Shown piece after piece: positions 1 to 10,124 of a stretch of 64,000 bases of DNA. This DNA is from Sedimenticola sp. (GTDB lineage: Bacteria > Pseudomonadota > Gammaproteobacteria > Chromatiales > Chromatiaceae): contig DRKS01000049.1 of NCBI GenBank assembly GCA_011051655.1, positions 1 through 64,000 on the forward strand. Direction: 5' to 3'. The stretch's first letter is position 1. Each line of letters opens with the position of its first letter. A program made the position numbers and the translations under genes. Under the pieces are notes generated by a model. That model worked only from the letters and a program-made list of their open reading frames with translations, had not been told where the DNA came from and did not search any database.

Positions 1-772
1 CGAGAAACGCCCATTCGCCGGCGGGATTGGAGTGGGTGAACTCCCTGGTGCACTTTATGACGAGCACCCAGCCGGCGTGCAGGCCGATGCAGCAGGCGAT
101 ATTGCCCCGGTGCTCCCGCACCAGGCCGAGGAACAGGCCGACCATGAACAGGGCCAGAAAGGAATCGAGGGTCGCCCAGGTCCCGAATTGCCAGAAGGCC
201 CCGGAGAGTATCTGCAGGCCGCTGAACCATCCCACCGGCCCATCCAGGGGCAGCGGCTTGATGAAATGCACGGCGGCATACAGCAGGCTGGACAGGGTGA
301 TGGCGGAAAGGGCCGGCCCGCGGCGCCGGATGGCCTGAAACAGGGCGCCGCGGAAAAAGCTCTCCTCAACCAGCCCCACCAGCAGCCCGGCAATCAGCCC
401 GCCGGACAGGGTCCTGGCCAAATCCCCCCAGAATGCGGCTTGCGGAGGGTCGGGCAGCCGCACTTCCAGGCCGATGAGGGCGCCGGCCAGGATGGCCAGC
501 ATCACAATGCCACAGAGCCAGCCAATCAGCATCTCGCGCACGAACAGGGGCCGGGGCGACCCGAACCCAAGCGCCTCCCGGGAGTAGAGGTCCAGCCATC
601 TGACCAGCAGAAAGAAGCCGGGCACCGCAAGCAGCTTGCCAAAACGGGTGACCTGCTTATGGGCCGGCACATCGACCAGGTCTTTCAACAGCAGATGCAG
701 GGGATAGTGGACAACGGCGCTCAGCAGCAGGCAGGCGGCCAGAAAACCAATGAAAATGCCCAAGGGGCGCAT
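1..772 (-). CDS. CPBP family intramembrane glutamic protease (partial, C-terminus off window)
   Basis: The minus strand reads open from an ATG at 772, with AAGG a few bases upstream, to the window edge, giving about 257 residues. The protein is strongly hydrophobic. It has the CPBP/ABI signature EExxxR at residues 136-141 (EESFFR), a downstream AAVHF histidine helix, and a GLHAGW motif near the end, which are the three catalytic blocks of the Rce1-like family. These membrane proteases act in prenyl-protein processing in eukaryotes. In bacteria their substrates are mostly unknown, although some give bacteriocin immunity. Only the last residues are missing. The tRNA-Leu gene lies upstream in the opposite orientation, so the gene appears monocistronic here. 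Confidence 0.85.
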   Translation of the reverse strand, partial: MRPLGIFIGFLAACLLLSAVVHYPLHLLLKDLVDVPAHKQVTRFGKLLAVPGFFLLVRWLDLYSREALGFGSPRPLFVREMLIGWLCGIVMLAILAGALIGLEVRLPDPPQAAFWGDLARTLSGGLIAGLLVGLVEESFFRGALFQAIRRRGPALSAITLSSLLYAAVHFIKPLPLDGPVGWFSGLQILSGAFWQFGTWATLDSFLALFMVGLFLGLVREHRGNIACCIGLHAGWVLVIKCTREFTHSNPAGEWAFL

Positions 773-922
773 CAATATAACCTTGTTGGAGTACTGGTGT
801 GGTGTAACGATATCCTTTTCCCGGTTCCGGCGCCACGGGGTTAGAATAGCGGGCCGGCAAACGGTATACTGTGCGGCTCGCTAAGAGGCGTCCCCGGATT
901 TGCCGGGAACCGCCCCGTGAAT

Positions 923-1008
<86 letters not shown>

Positions 1009-1135
1009 AATTTATCCATTGGGTTTCCCCTCGGAATATGGCGCTGTCGGCCGGATGACGTGGAGACCGGCCGGGTGGATAGTGGACTGAATCTATGATT
1101 TGAAAGGGTGGTGGCCGCCGCCGGAGAGGTTTTTT

Positions 1136-2440
1136 ATGCAAGTTTCGGTTGAAGCAAAAGAAGGATTCGAACGGTGTATGACCGTGGAAGTGCCTGCTGA
1201 GCGGGTCAACGAGGAGGTGGAGAAACGCCTGAAGAAGATCGCCAGGACCGCCAGGATGGATGGATTCCGTCCGGGCAAGGTGCCGCTTTCCGTCATCAGG
1301 CGCCGTTTCGACGGCCAGGTGCGGGGGGAGGTCTTCAACGAAATCCTTCAGTCGAGCTATTTCGAGGCCTTGCGGCAGGAGAACCTGCAGCCTGTGGGCG
1401 ATCCCAGGATCGAGCCCATGGACAAGGCGCCGGAGGAGGGCATCGGCTATCGGGCGACATTCGAGGTGATGCCGGAGATCACCCTGAAGGAAATGGGCGA
1501 TGCCGTCATCAAGCGCCCGGTGGTTGAGATCACCGAGAGCGATATCGACGAGATGATCGATAAGCTGCGGGCGCAACGGCAGACCTGGAGCGAGGTGGAG
1601 CGCGCCGCGGAGGATGGCGATCAGGTCAGGATCAATTTCAAGGGCTATATAGACGACGAACCCTTCGAGGGCGGCTCGGCGGAGGATGTGCCCCTGGTGC
1701 TGGGATCCGGCCGCATGATCGAAGGCTTCGAAGAGGGGCTGGCAGGCGCCAAGGCCAACGAAAACCGTACCCTGAACCTGAAATTTCCCGATGACTATCA
1801 GGCGGCCCACCTGGCGGGGAAGGCCGCCAGATTCGAGGTGGAGATCACCCAGGTCTCGAAGCCGGAATTGCCGGAAGTGGACGAGGAGTTCATCAAGATG
1901 TTCGGGGTCTCGGAGGGCGGCATCGAGGCCTTCCGCAAGGATGTTCGCGCCAACATGGAGCGGGAGCTTGGGCAGAGGATCGATGCCAGGGTGAAGGAGC
2001 AGGCCATGGAGGCATTGCTGAAGGCCAATGAGATCGAGGTTCCCAGGGTCCTGGTCGAACAGGAGGCGGACGCCCTCAAAAAGAGGGCGGAGGCCCAGAT
2101 GAATGCCGGAGCCCCGGGGCAGAGTGATCGGGAGCTGGACCGGGAGATCTTCATGGACGAGGCCAAGCGCCGGGTGGCCCTGGGATTGATCATGACCGAA
2201 GTGGTCAAGGAGGGTGAAATAGAGGTCGATGCCGATCAGGTGCGCGAGAAGGTCGAGCAGATTGCGGCCGATTATGAGAGTCCCGAGGAAGTGGTCAAGT
2301 ATTATTACGGCAACAAGGACCAGCTCGCCCAGGTTGAGAACCTGGTGCTGGAAGAGAAGGTGGTGGACTGGGTGCTCGACCGGGTGAAGGTCGAGGAGGA
2401 GCCCGCCACCTTTGCCGCGCTGACCGGAGCCGCCGGCTGA
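1136..2440 (+). CDS. tig: Trigger factor, ribosome-associated chaperone and prolyl isomerase
   Basis: The 434-residue protein matches trigger factor throughout. The N-terminal ribosome-binding domain carries the FRPGKVP signature (about residues 44-50). A central FKBP-type PPIase domain follows (about 150-240, with FKGYIDDEPFEGG), and then the helical C-terminal chaperone domain. It binds ribosomes near the exit tunnel and shields nascent chains. The ATG at 1136 was chosen because GGAGAGG lies 7-14 bases upstream and the family starts with MQVSVE; an upstream in-frame ATG at 1100 would add an unrelated N-terminus. It is first in the conserved tig-clpP-clpX-lon order, with clpP 45 bp downstream. 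Confidence 0.97.
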   Translation: MQVSVEAKEGFERCMTVEVPAERVNEEVEKRLKKIARTARMDGFRPGKVPLSVIRRRFDGQVRGEVFNEILQSSYFEALRQENLQPVGDPRIEPMDKAPEEGIGYRATFEVMPEITLKEMGDAVIKRPVVEITESDIDEMIDKLRAQRQTWSEVERAAEDGDQVRINFKGYIDDEPFEGGSAEDVPLVLGSGRMIEGFEEGLAGAKANENRTLNLKFPDDYQAAHLAGKAARFEVEITQVSKPELPEVDEEFIKMFGVSEGGIEAFRKDVRANMERELGQRIDARVKEQAMEALLKANEIEVPRVLVEQEADALKKRAEAQMNAGAPGQSDRELDREIFMDEAKRRVALGLIMTEVVKEGEIEVDADQVREKVEQIAADYESPEEVVKYYYGNKDQLAQVENLVLEEKVVDWVLDRVKVEEEPATFAALTGAAG

Positions 2441-2485
2441 CCCGGCGGTCCGCGGTATCGGACTCACACTTAAGGAATTATTGGA

Positions 2486-3130
2486 ATGACCGATAGAGGC
2501 AATATGGGTGCATTGAATACAACCAATTTAGGCCTGGTCCCGATTGTTGTGGAACAGACCGCGCGGGGCGAGCGATCCTACGACATATACTCCCGCCTGC
2601 TCAAAGAACGCGTCATTTTCCTGGTCGGCCCGGTGGAGGACCACATGGCCAACCTGGTGGTGGCTCAAATGCTGTTTCTCGAGTCGGAGAACCCGGACAA
2701 GGATATTCATCTTTACATCAACTCCCCCGGCGGTTCCGTGACCGCGGGCCTGGCGATCTATGACACCATGCAGTTCATCCGGCCCCATATCAGCACCCTC
2801 TGTATCGGGCAGGCCGCCAGCATGGGCGCATTGCTGCTGGCCGGCGGGGAAGCCGGCAAGCGTTTTTGCCTGCCTCATTCCCGCACCATGATCCATCAGC
2901 CGCTGGGGGGATTTCAGGGCCAGGCCACGGATATCGAGATCCACGCCAAGGAGATCCTGGCGATCCGGGATCGCCTGAACCGGATTCTGGCCAAGCATAC
3001 CGGGCAACCGTTGGAAACAATCGAGCAGGATACGGAGCGCGACAGATTCATGAGCGGCGAGGAATCCGTCGAATATGGGCTGATTGACGAGGTGATCAGG
3101 GAACGCCCGCGGGGCATGGAAAAGTCCTGA
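2486..3130 (+). CDS. clpP: ATP-dependent Clp protease proteolytic subunit ClpP
   Basis: This 214-residue serine peptidase forms the tetradecameric chamber of ClpXP/ClpAP. The nucleophile is S112 in GQAASMGA and the catalytic histidine is H137 in MIHQPLGG; the acidic member lies near residue 186 in the ERDRF block. AAGGA precedes the ATG. A second in-frame ATG at 2504 could also be used, since the N-terminal propeptide varies and is removed by self-processing. It sits between tig and clpX on the same strand, with 123 bp to clpX, consistent with co-expression with its unfoldase. Confidence 0.97.
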   Translation: MTDRGNMGALNTTNLGLVPIVVEQTARGERSYDIYSRLLKERVIFLVGPVEDHMANLVVAQMLFLESENPDKDIHLYINSPGGSVTAGLAIYDTMQFIRPHISTLCIGQAASMGALLLAGGEAGKRFCLPHSRTMIHQPLGGFQGQATDIEIHAKEILAIRDRLNRILAKHTGQPLETIEQDTERDRFMSGEESVEYGLIDEVIRERPRGMEKS

Positions 3131-3253
3131 TACCGGCCGGGCGGGGCCTGATATTGAATCTTGCGATCATGTTGTAATGAGATATGATGGGAGCTCAGAA
3201 GATTCGACGGGTGGGGGCCTTGATGCCCCGGGCCTTTCGAGAGAGGTGGCGTT

Positions 3254-4531
3254 ATGAGTGACGATAAACACGGAAAAGGTGATGACGGAAAGCTGCTCTA
3301 TTGCTCGTTTTGCGGCAAGAGCCAGCACGAGGTCCGCAAGCTTATCGCGGGCCCTTCCGTGTTTATCTGCGACGAGTGCGTCGAGCTCTGCAACGATATC
3401 ATCCGGGAAGAGATGCAGGAGGGCTCCACCGAGAAGGCCAGCAGCCTGCCGAAACCGCATGATATAAATGCCACGCTGGATCAATATGTTATTGGTCAGG
3501 CCAGGGCCAAGAGGGTCCTGTCGGTGGCGGTTTACAACCATTACAAACGCCTGGATTCCGCGGGCAAAACCGATGACATCGAGATTTCAAAGAGCAACAT
3601 CCTGCTGATCGGCCCCACCGGTTCCGGCAAAACCCTGTTGGCGGAGACTTTGGCGCGGCTGCTGGATGTCCCCTTTACCATTGCGGATGCCACCACCCTG
3701 ACGGAAGCGGGCTATGTGGGTGAGGATGTTGAAAATATCATCCAGAAGCTGCTTCAGAAGTGCGACTATGATGTGGAAAAGGCCCAGCATGGCATTGTCT
3801 ACATTGATGAAATCGATAAGATTTCGCGAAAATCAGACAACCCGTCCATAACGCGGGATGTTTCCGGCGAAGGGGTTCAGCAGGCGCTGCTGAAGCTGAT
3901 CGAGGGCACGGTGGCCTCGGTGCCACCCCAGGGCGGGCGCAAGCATCCCCAGCAGGAGTTTCTGCAGGTCGACACCTCCAATATCCTTTTTATCGTGGGC
4001 GGCGCCTTTGCCGGCCTGGACAAGGTGATTCGGGATCGTTCCGAGAAGGGCGGCATCGGCTTTTCGGCAGAGGTGCGCAGCAAGGATGAAACACGCAAGG
4101 TGGGCGAGATCCTCACCGGCGTCGAGCCCGAGGACCTGATTCAGTACGGCTTGATTCCCGAGTTCGTCGGCCGCCTGCCGGTGGTGGCGACCCTGGAGGA
4201 GCTGGACGAGGACTCGCTGGTGCGTATCCTGGTGGAGCCGAAAAACGCCCTGGTCAAGCAATACGGCCAGCTGTTCAAGATGGAAGATTGTGAACTGGAG
4301 CTGCGGGAGGACGCCCTGCGGGCCATTGCCCGCAAGGCCATGCAGCGCAAGACGGGTGCCCGGGGATTGCGCACTATTCTGGAGCAGGTGCTGCTGGATA
4401 CCATGTATGACCTTCCCTCCATGGACAACGTGGGAAAGGTCGTGGTTGACGAGGCCGTGATTGCCGGAGAGTCCGATCCTTACATCATTTTCGAAGGCGG
4501 TGAAAAGCAATTGGCTGCCCTCGACAAATAA
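3254..4531 (+). CDS. clpX: Clp protease ATP-binding subunit ClpX
   Basis: This 425-residue AAA+ unfoldase delivers substrates to ClpP. The N-terminal zinc-binding domain is visible as CSFCGK...CDECVELC (about residues 17-43). The Walker A motif is GPTGSGKT, Walker B is VYIDEIDKI, and [14 protein letters not shown] is the usual ClpX pore/sensor region. Length equals that of E. coli ClpX. A GAGAGG Shine-Dalgarno element lies shortly before the ATG. It follows clpP directly, and 246 bp separate it from lon. Confidence 0.97.
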   Translation: MSDDKHGKGDDGKLLYCSFCGKSQHEVRKLIAGPSVFICDECVELCNDIIREEMQEGSTEKASSLPKPHDINATLDQYVIGQARAKRVLSVAVYNHYKRLDSAGKTDDIEISKSNILLIGPTGSGKTLLAETLARLLDVPFTIADATTLTEAGYVGEDVENIIQKLLQKCDYDVEKAQHGIVYIDEIDKISRKSDNPSITRDVSGEGVQQALLKLIEGTVASVPPQGGRKHPQQEFLQVDTSNILFIVGGAFAGLDKVIRDRSEKGGIGFSAEVRSKDETRKVGEILTGVEPEDLIQYGLIPEFVGRLPVVATLEELDEDSLVRILVEPKNALVKQYGQLFKMEDCELELREDALRAIARKAMQRKTGARGLRTILEQVLLDTMYDLPSMDNVGKVVVDEAVIAGESDPYIIFEGGEKQLAALDK

Positions 4532-4777
4532 AGCCATGTCGGCGTCTGGAAACCGGGCGCCTGGTCAGTGGATGAAAAACAGGCCTCCCCGGGTTGAATA
4601 GGACGCAGACCGCCCCCACCATTATCCCATATCGAATATACAGCCGGGCCATGCCGCCCCTGTCAGCAAACGGTATTTTGGTTTTTCCGGATTTGACTGG
4701 CGTGAAGGGTGGCGGGAAAGCTGTTTTCCTCATTATGAACAGTATGGGCTGAGTTCCGCCTGTCAGGAGATAAACCC

Positions 4778-7228
4778 GTGTTGGGTCCAGAAGATAAGAG
4801 TTCCGAAGTGATTGCCAAGCCGATGAATACCGCGCCCGTATTGCCGCTGAGAGACGTGGTGGTGTACCCGCACATGGTCATTCCCCTTTTTGTCGGGCGG
4901 GATAAATCCATCAAGGCCCTGGACGCCGCAATGCGGGAGAACAAGCAGATACTGCTGGTGGCCCAGAAGAGTGCGGAAGTGGATGATCCCGGCATGGAAG
5001 ATATGCATGAAATCGGCACGCTGGCCAATATCCTGCAACTGCTGAAGTTGCCCGATGGTACGGTCAAGGTACTGGTGGAGGGCGAGGAGCGTGCCCGGAT
5101 TGTCGAGTTTCTCGCCAACGAGGACTATTTCGTCGCCGAGATCTCGCCCATCCACGAAGGCGCCCAATTGGACGAACGGGAAGAAGAGGTGCTGATGCGC
5201 TCCGCCGTGAGTCTGTTTGATCAGTATGTAAAGCTGAACAAGAAAGTGCCGCCGGAAGTGCTCACCTCTCTCTCCAGCATTGATGATCCCAGCCGCCTTG
5301 CGGATACACTGGCGGCGCATATGTCGTTAAAGCTGGAAGAAAAACAGGAAGTGCTGGAAATGCCGGACGTGCGCGAGCGCCTGGAGCATCTGATGGCGCT
5401 CATGGAGTCGGAAAACGACATCCTGCAAATGGAAAAGCGCATTCGCGGCCGGGTGAAGCAGCAGATGGAGAAGAACCAGCGCGAGTACTATCTCAATGAG
5501 CAGATGAAGGCCATCCAGAAGGAGTTGGGGGAGCTGGAAGAGGCGCCCAACGAAATCGAGGAGATGGCCAACCGGATAGAAAAGGCCGGCATGACCAAGG
5601 AGGCCAAGACCAAGGCCCTGGCGGAGCTGAACAAGCTCAAGCTGATGTCGCCCATGTCCGCCGAGGCCACGGTGGTGCGGAATTATATCGATACCCTGAT
5701 CAACGTCCCGTGGAAGAAGCGCACCAAGATCCGCATGGACCTGGGGGCGGCGGAGGATGTGCTGGAAGCCGATCACTACGGGCTGGACAAGGTCAAGGAG
5801 CGCATCCTCGAATACCTGGCCGTTCAGCAGCGGGTGCGCAAGCTGAAGGGGCCGATCCTTTGCCTTGTGGGCCCGCCGGGCGTGGGCAAGACCTCCCTGG
5901 GAAAATCCATAGCCCGGGCCACCAACCGGAAGTTCGTCCGCATGTCGCTGGGTGGGGTGCGTGACGAGGCCGAGATCCGCGGTCACCGCCGCACCTATAT
6001 CGGCGCCTTGCCCGGCAAGATACTTCAGAATCTCATCAAGGTCGGGACCCGCAATCCGCTGTTTCTGCTGGACGAGATTGACAAGATGGCCATGGATTTC
6101 CGCGGCGACCCCGCATCGGCGTTGCTGGAAGTCCTGGATCCGGAGCAGAACAACACCTTTGCGGACCATTATCTTGAGGTGGATTTCGATTTGTCGGAAG
6201 TCATGTTCGTGGCGACGGCCAACACCCTCAATATCCCGCCGGCGCTGCTGGATCGCATGGAGGTTATTCGTTTGTCCGGTTACACGGAAGACGAAAAGGT
6301 CAATATCGCCCAACGCTACCTGGTGCCCAAGCAGATAGCGAACAACGGCCTGAAGGAGGAGGAACTGCTGATCCGTGAGGCCGCCATTCGGGACATCATA
6401 CGCTATTACACCAGGGAGGCCGGGGTGCGTAACCTGGAGCGCGAGATCGCCAAGATCTGCCGCAAGGTGGTGAAGGAGATATTGCTGACAAAGGGCAAGA
6501 AGCGGATCAACGTGACGCCGGGCAATCTGGAGAAGTTCCTCGGCGTAAAACGGTTTCGCTATGGCCTGGCCGATGAGCATGACCAGGTCGGACAGGTCAC
6601 GGGCCTGGCCTGGACCGAGGTGGGCGGCGAACTGTTGCGCATCGAGACCGCCCTGGTGCCGGGCAAGGGCAAGTTTACCTATACCGGGCAGTTGGGTGAC
6701 GTCATGCAGGAATCCATCCAGGCAGCTACCACGGTGGTGCGCAGCCGTGCCGCGGCGCTGGGCGTGGATGAGGATTTCTATCAGAAATACGACGTTCACA
6801 TCCATGTGCCGGAAGGCGCGACGCCAAAGGACGGCCCCAGCGCCGGCATCGGCATGTGTACGTCCCTGGTTTCAGCGCTGACCCGTATCCCGGTGCGGGC
6901 GGATGTCGCCATGACCGGTGAGATAACGCTGCGAGGCGAGGTGCTTCCAATCGGCGGCCTCAAAGAGAAGCTGCTGGCTGCCCACCGGGGCGGCATCAAC
7001 ACGGTGATCATTCCCCAGGAAAACGAGCGGGATCTCGTGGAGATACCCAGGAATATCAAGAAAAATCTCAATATCCGGCCGGTGCGATGGATAGATGAGG
7101 TACTGGATATCGCCCTGGTCAGGACGCCTGGCATTGACAAAGCCGGCGAGGAGAATTCGTCCGCCAAGTCGAAAGGCGCGGCTTCAGAAACACCTGCTGG
7201 CAAACAGGCCGATCTGACCACCCATTGA
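4778..7228 (+). CDS. lon: ATP-dependent protease Lon
   Basis: This 816-residue protein has the full Lon layout: an N-terminal substrate-recognition domain, a coiled linker around 220-300, an AAA+ module with Walker A GPPGVGKT at about 365-372, and a C-terminal protease with the Ser-Lys dyad S688 ([10 protein letters not shown]) and K731 (GGLKEKLL). It degrades misfolded and regulatory proteins in the cytosol. The start is GTG at 4778, supported by AGGAGA seven bases upstream. It is the fourth gene of the quality-control block and is followed by a terminator-like hairpin, then hupB under its own promoter. Confidence 0.97.
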   Translation: MLGPEDKSSEVIAKPMNTAPVLPLRDVVVYPHMVIPLFVGRDKSIKALDAAMRENKQILLVAQKSAEVDDPGMEDMHEIGTLANILQLLKLPDGTVKVLVEGEERARIVEFLANEDYFVAEISPIHEGAQLDEREEEVLMRSAVSLFDQYVKLNKKVPPEVLTSLSSIDDPSRLADTLAAHMSLKLEEKQEVLEMPDVRERLEHLMALMESENDILQMEKRIRGRVKQQMEKNQREYYLNEQMKAIQKELGELEEAPNEIEEMANRIEKAGMTKEAKTKALAELNKLKLMSPMSAEATVVRNYIDTLINVPWKKRTKIRMDLGAAEDVLEADHYGLDKVKERILEYLAVQQRVRKLKGPILCLVGPPGVGKTSLGKSIARATNRKFVRMSLGGVRDEAEIRGHRRTYIGALPGKILQNLIKVGTRNPLFLLDEIDKMAMDFRGDPASALLEVLDPEQNNTFADHYLEVDFDLSEVMFVATANTLNIPPALLDRMEVIRLSGYTEDEKVNIAQRYLVPKQIANNGLKEEELLIREAAIRDIIRYYTREAGVRNLEREIAKICRKVVKEILLTKGKKRINVTPGNLEKFLGVKRFRYGLADEHDQVGQVTGLAWTEVGGELLRIETALVPGKGKFTYTGQLGDVMQESIQAATTVVRSRAAALGVDEDFYQKYDVHIHVPEGATPKDGPSAGIGMCTSLVSALTRIPVRADVAMTGEITLRGEVLPIGGLKEKLLAAHRGGINTVIIPQENERDLVEIPRNIKKNLNIRPVRWIDEVLDIALVRTPGIDKAGEENSSAKSKGAASETPAGKQADLTTH

Positions 7229-7320
7229 GGAAACCCGGATGAATCCAGGGATGGATTGATCGGCCTCTGAACAACGCCTGGTGCGCGCAAGGGGGCGCGT
7301 ATTTCCGGCGTTTTTTTGAT

Positions 7321-7354
7321 CCTGCGGTAGCCGGCTGATATCGCGGGTTTTTTT
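7321..7354 (+). terminator. Probable intrinsic terminator after lon
   Basis: CCTGCG (7321-7326) can pair with CGCGGG (7342-7347) with one G-U pair and a 15-base loop. Seven consecutive T residues follow. It lies between lon and the hupB promoter. A weaker GC-rich hairpin precedes it around 7282-7300. Confidence 0.5.
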
Positions 7355-7408
7355 GCGGTATTTGTCCCGGATTAGACTGACAAGACCTGTGTTACGGCGC
7401 TCTTTGAC

Positions 7409-7438
7409 TTGACAGTGGTTTCAGGCGCTTGGTATAAA
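7409..7438 (+). promoter_or_regulatory. Sigma-70 promoter of hupB
   Basis: TTGACA at 7409-7414 and TATAAA at 7433-7438 are separated by 18 bases, an almost consensus housekeeping promoter. It is placed 95 bases before the HU start codon. An overlapping TTGACT at 7404-7409 could serve as an alternative -35. Confidence 0.75.
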
Positions 7439-7533
7439 TCCACAGCTTTTCTTACTTGCTTTGGCTCGTTCCAAAGTCCTTTACGTTTCATGACTACATT
7501 AGGCCTGTGTTCGGCCTGGGGGAACTTTATATA

Positions 7534-7806
7534 ATGAATAAGGCTGAACTGATAGAAGCGATGGCTGATGCGGCGGATATCTCCAAGGCGGCAGCCAGCC
7601 GTGCATTCGATGGAATGGTGGAGGCCATTACCGGCGCCTTGAGCAATGGAGATCAGGTCTCTCTGATCGGCTTCGGCACTTTTTCTGTACGCGAGCGTGC
7701 GGCTCGCACGGGACGCAACCCCCAGACAGGCGAGACTATCAATATCGCGGCCTCGAAAACCCCGGCTTTCAAGGCTGGTAAAGCACTCAAGGATGCCGTA
7801 AACTAG
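7534..7806 (+). CDS. hupB: DNA-binding protein HU
   Basis: The 90-residue histone-like protein begins [14 protein letters not shown] and contains the HU/IHF signature [21 protein letters not shown], including the beta-arm arginines and the GRNPQTG turn. HU bends and compacts DNA as a dimer. The ATG at 7534 was chosen over an upstream in-frame ATG at 7456 because family members start MNK and GGGGGAA lies just upstream. The lon-hup-ppiD order is the classical gammaproteobacterial arrangement. Confidence 0.96.
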   Translation: MNKAELIEAMADAADISKAAASRAFDGMVEAITGALSNGDQVSLIGFGTFSVRERAARTGRNPQTGETINIAASKTPAFKAGKALKDAVN

Positions 7807-7819
7807 CGCGCCTTTCTTG

Positions 7820-7895
7820 GGGTGCTTAGCTCAGCCGGGAGAGCATCGCCCTTACAAGGCGAGGGTCGCAGGTTCGATCCCTGCAGCACCCACCA
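7820..7895 (+). tRNA. tRNA-Val (UAC)
   Basis: Acceptor GGGTGCT pairs with AGCACCC, followed by A and an encoded CCA. The anticodon arm TCGCC-CTTACAA-GGCGA presents UAC, and the T-arm is GGTTCGATC. Length is 76 nt. It is 14 bases after the hupB stop and probably part of the same transcript. Confidence 0.96.
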
Positions 7896-7901
7896 AGATT
7901 C

Positions 7902-7978
7902 GGAGCGGTAGTTCAGTTGGTTAGAATACCGGCCTGTCACGCCGGGGGTCGCGGGTTCGAGTCCCGTCCGCTCCGCCA
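7902..7978 (+). tRNA. tRNA-Asp (GUC)
   Basis: Acceptor GGAGCGG pairs with CCGCTCC, followed by G and an encoded CCA. The anticodon arm CCGGC-CTGTCAC-GCCGG presents GUC. Length is 77 nt. It is six bases downstream of tRNA-Val, so the two are co-transcribed. Confidence 0.96.
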
Positions 7979-7990
7979 GCAAACCGATAA

Positions 7991-8024
7991 GCGGGGCATC
8001 ATTCAGATGCCCCGTTTGTCTTTC
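7991..8024 (+). terminator. Intrinsic terminator after the tRNA pair
   Basis: GCGGGGCATC (7991-8000) pairs with GATGCCCCGT (8006-8015) across a five-base loop and is followed by a T-rich tail. It closes the hupB-tRNA unit before ppiD. Confidence 0.75.
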
Positions 8025-8057
8025 TAAAGGTTAACTGCTTCCTTTCGGACGATTATC

Positions 8058-9968
8058 ATGCTTCAGTCCATTCGGGAATCCGCTCAAGGCTGGATCGCCT
8101 GGGTCATCGTCATACTCATCAGCATTCCCTTCGCGCTCTGGGGGATTCAGGAGTATCTTGGCATCGGCGAGGAGGCAACCGTGGCTTCGGTCAACGGCCG
8201 TAAGATCGCGGAAAGGGAGTTCGAGTCCACCTACCAGCGTTTTCGTCAGAACCTGCGGCAGCAGTTGGGTGAGGCCTTCCAGCCCGACCTGTTCCCTGAA
8301 TCCAAGCTGCGCGCCGATGTCCTGGAGTCCATGATCCGCAATGAACTTGTGTTGCAGGCGGCGCGCCGGATGGGACTGCGGGTGGGCGACGCGGCGCTGC
8401 GGCGCACCATTGCCGGCGTCTCCGATTTCCAGACCAACGGACAATTCGATCCCCGGGCCTATGAGCGCAGCGCCCGGCAGCAGGGTTATTCCACCGCGGA
8501 CTTCCAGGAGAGGATTCGTGAAGCGCTGGTGAGCGATCAACTGACGACGGCGCTCACCGGCTCCGAGCTGGTTACCAAACGCGAGCTGGAAGAAGCGGCG
8601 CGCCTGCGTGATCAGCGCCGCGAACTCAGTTATCTGCTGTTGCCGGCATCCGATTTCGTCAAGCCTGGGGGGGTGAGCGAAGAGGACATCCAGGCCTATT
8701 ACGCCGCCAACCAGGGCAAGTTCATGGCGCCCGAGCGGGTGCGGCTGGATTACCTGGAGCTCAAGCTGGACCAGCTGTCCGGCGACTCGGATTATACAGA
8801 GGAAGAACTGCGTGCCTTTTACGAAGACCACCGCGGTGAATACACCACGCCGGAGCAGCGGCGCGCCAGTCACATCCTGATCGCCATAGAAGGCGAGGGC
8901 GAGGATGCGGAGAACGCGGCCCGTGAGAAGGCCAGGGAGGTTCTGAAGCGGCTCCGGGACGGTGAGGATTTCGCGGCACTGGCGAAGGAGGTGTCACAGG
9001 ATGCGGGATCGGCCGGGCAGGGCGGCGATCTCGGTTTCATCGAGGCGGGCATGATGAGCCCGGCCTTCGACAAGGCCCTGTTTGCGCTTGGCGAGGGCGA
9101 AGTGAGCGAGCCGGTGCGCACGGACTTCGGCTTTCACATCATCAAGCTGACCGATCTCATAGCGGGGACCGAGAAGAGCTTCGAGGAGGTTCGGGACAAG
9201 GTGTTGCAGGCCTACCGCTCCAGAAAGGCCGAAGGGCTGTTCTACAAGTATTCGGAGCGGCTGGTGGACCTGACATATGAGAACCCGGACAGCCTGGAGC
9301 CGGCGGCGGATGCCCTTGGGCTGAAGGTCGTCACTACCGACTGGCTGACCCGCGCGGATGCGGCCAAGATCCCGGGGGGCGCCAAATCCATCGCCGCGGC
9401 CTTCGGCGAGGACGTATTGGACGGCGGAAACAACAGCGAGCTCATCGAGATCAGCCCGGAAGACGTGTTGGTGCTGCGGGTGCATGATCACGAGGAGGCC
9501 AGTATCCTGCCTCTTGAGCAGGTGCGGGATACCGTGGTTGCCGCATTGGAGCAGCAGCAGAGCGCAAAGCTGGCCAGGGAGATGGGCGAGGCCCTGCTCA
9601 AGCGCCTGCGCCAAGGGGAGTCAATGGAATTGGTGGCGGGAGAGGTCGCGCATAAGCTGGAATCACCCGGCAGCGTCGGCCGCAATGACAGCAAGCTGCC
9701 GCGGCCGATCGCGCAGACCCTTTTCAGCATGCCCCGCCCCGGGAGTGACGAGACCCTCTACGGCAAGGCGGTGCTGAACAATGGGGATTTCGCCATAATC
9801 GCCCTGCACAAGGTGCAGGACGGGTCCCTGGACAAACTGGATGAGAAGGCCCTTCAGGATTTGAAGGTTTCCCTGTTGCGCACCTTCGGGCGGGAGAATT
9901 TCGAGCACCTGGTGCAAAACCTGCGTGACGCGGCGGATGTGAATATCAGCAGGTCCCAGGAGCAGTAA
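8058..9968 (+). CDS. ppiD: Membrane-anchored periplasmic chaperone / peptidyl-prolyl isomerase PpiD
   Basis: This 636-residue protein has one N-terminal membrane segment (about residues 12-33, WIAWVIVILISIPFALWGI), a SurA/PpiD-like chaperone domain, and a parvulin domain around 265-360 (ASHILI...GGDLGFIEAGMMSPAFDKALFALGEGEVSEPV...GFHIIKL). A second degenerate parvulin-like region follows. It assists folding of secreted and outer-membrane proteins from the inner membrane. Length and position downstream of lon-hup match E. coli PpiD. It converges on fabI across a heptamer repeat array. Confidence 0.94.
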   Translation: MLQSIRESAQGWIAWVIVILISIPFALWGIQEYLGIGEEATVASVNGRKIAEREFESTYQRFRQNLRQQLGEAFQPDLFPESKLRADVLESMIRNELVLQAARRMGLRVGDAALRRTIAGVSDFQTNGQFDPRAYERSARQQGYSTADFQERIREALVSDQLTTALTGSELVTKRELEEAARLRDQRRELSYLLLPASDFVKPGGVSEEDIQAYYAANQGKFMAPERVRLDYLELKLDQLSGDSDYTEEELRAFYEDHRGEYTTPEQRRASHILIAIEGEGEDAENAAREKAREVLKRLRDGEDFAALAKEVSQDAGSAGQGGDLGFIEAGMMSPAFDKALFALGEGEVSEPVRTDFGFHIIKLTDLIAGTEKSFEEVRDKVLQAYRSRKAEGLFYKYSERLVDLTYENPDSLEPAADALGLKVVTTDWLTRADAAKIPGGAKSIAAAFGEDVLDGGNNSELIEISPEDVLVLRVHDHEEASILPLEQVRDTVVAALEQQQSAKLAREMGEALLKRLRQGESMELVAGEVAHKLESPGSVGRNDSKLPRPIAQTLFSMPRPGSDETLYGKAVLNNGDFAIIALHKVQDGSLDKLDEKALQDLKVSLLRTFGRENFEHLVQNLRDAADVNISRSQEQ

Positions 9969-10033
9969 ACAAGGGATCGGCTGTCAGGGGGCAGTTGTCG
10001 GAGGGAGATGGCCTTAGGCCTTGTGCTACCTTC

Positions 10034-10117
10034 CTGACAACTGACAACTGACAACTGACAACTGACAACTGATAACTGACAACTGATAACTGATAACTGA
10101 CAACTGATAACTGACAA
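10034..10117. repeat. Heptanucleotide tandem array (CTGACAA/CTGATAA) x12
   Basis: Twelve uninterrupted 7-bp units alternate between CTGACAA (8 units) and CTGATAA (4 units) in the convergent ppiD-fabI gap. Degenerate copies in the opposite orientation (CTGTCAG, CAGTTGTC) lie at about 9980-10000, so the two sides form an inverted arrangement. Related arrays occur at 37121, 43786 and 49561. Confidence 0.95.
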
Positions 10118-10124
10118 CTTATTT

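Noticed and set aside
32-844. A 270-codon plus-strand frame at the window start
   Set aside because: It is antisense to the CPBP protease. The minus frame has membrane helices and the EExxxR motif; the plus frame is Gln/Pro/Gly-rich low-complexity sequence.
4585-4640. Heat-shock (sigma-32) promoter before lon
   Set aside because: CCCATAT is present, but the nearest TTGAAT lies 26 bases upstream, well outside the 13-17 base spacing.
5327-6805. Long minus-strand frame opposite lon (and similar ones opposite pyrG, pgi, eno and ABC ATPase genes)
   Set aside because: Each is antisense to a fully conserved gene and shows the composition expected of a shadow frame; no independent start signals or motifs.
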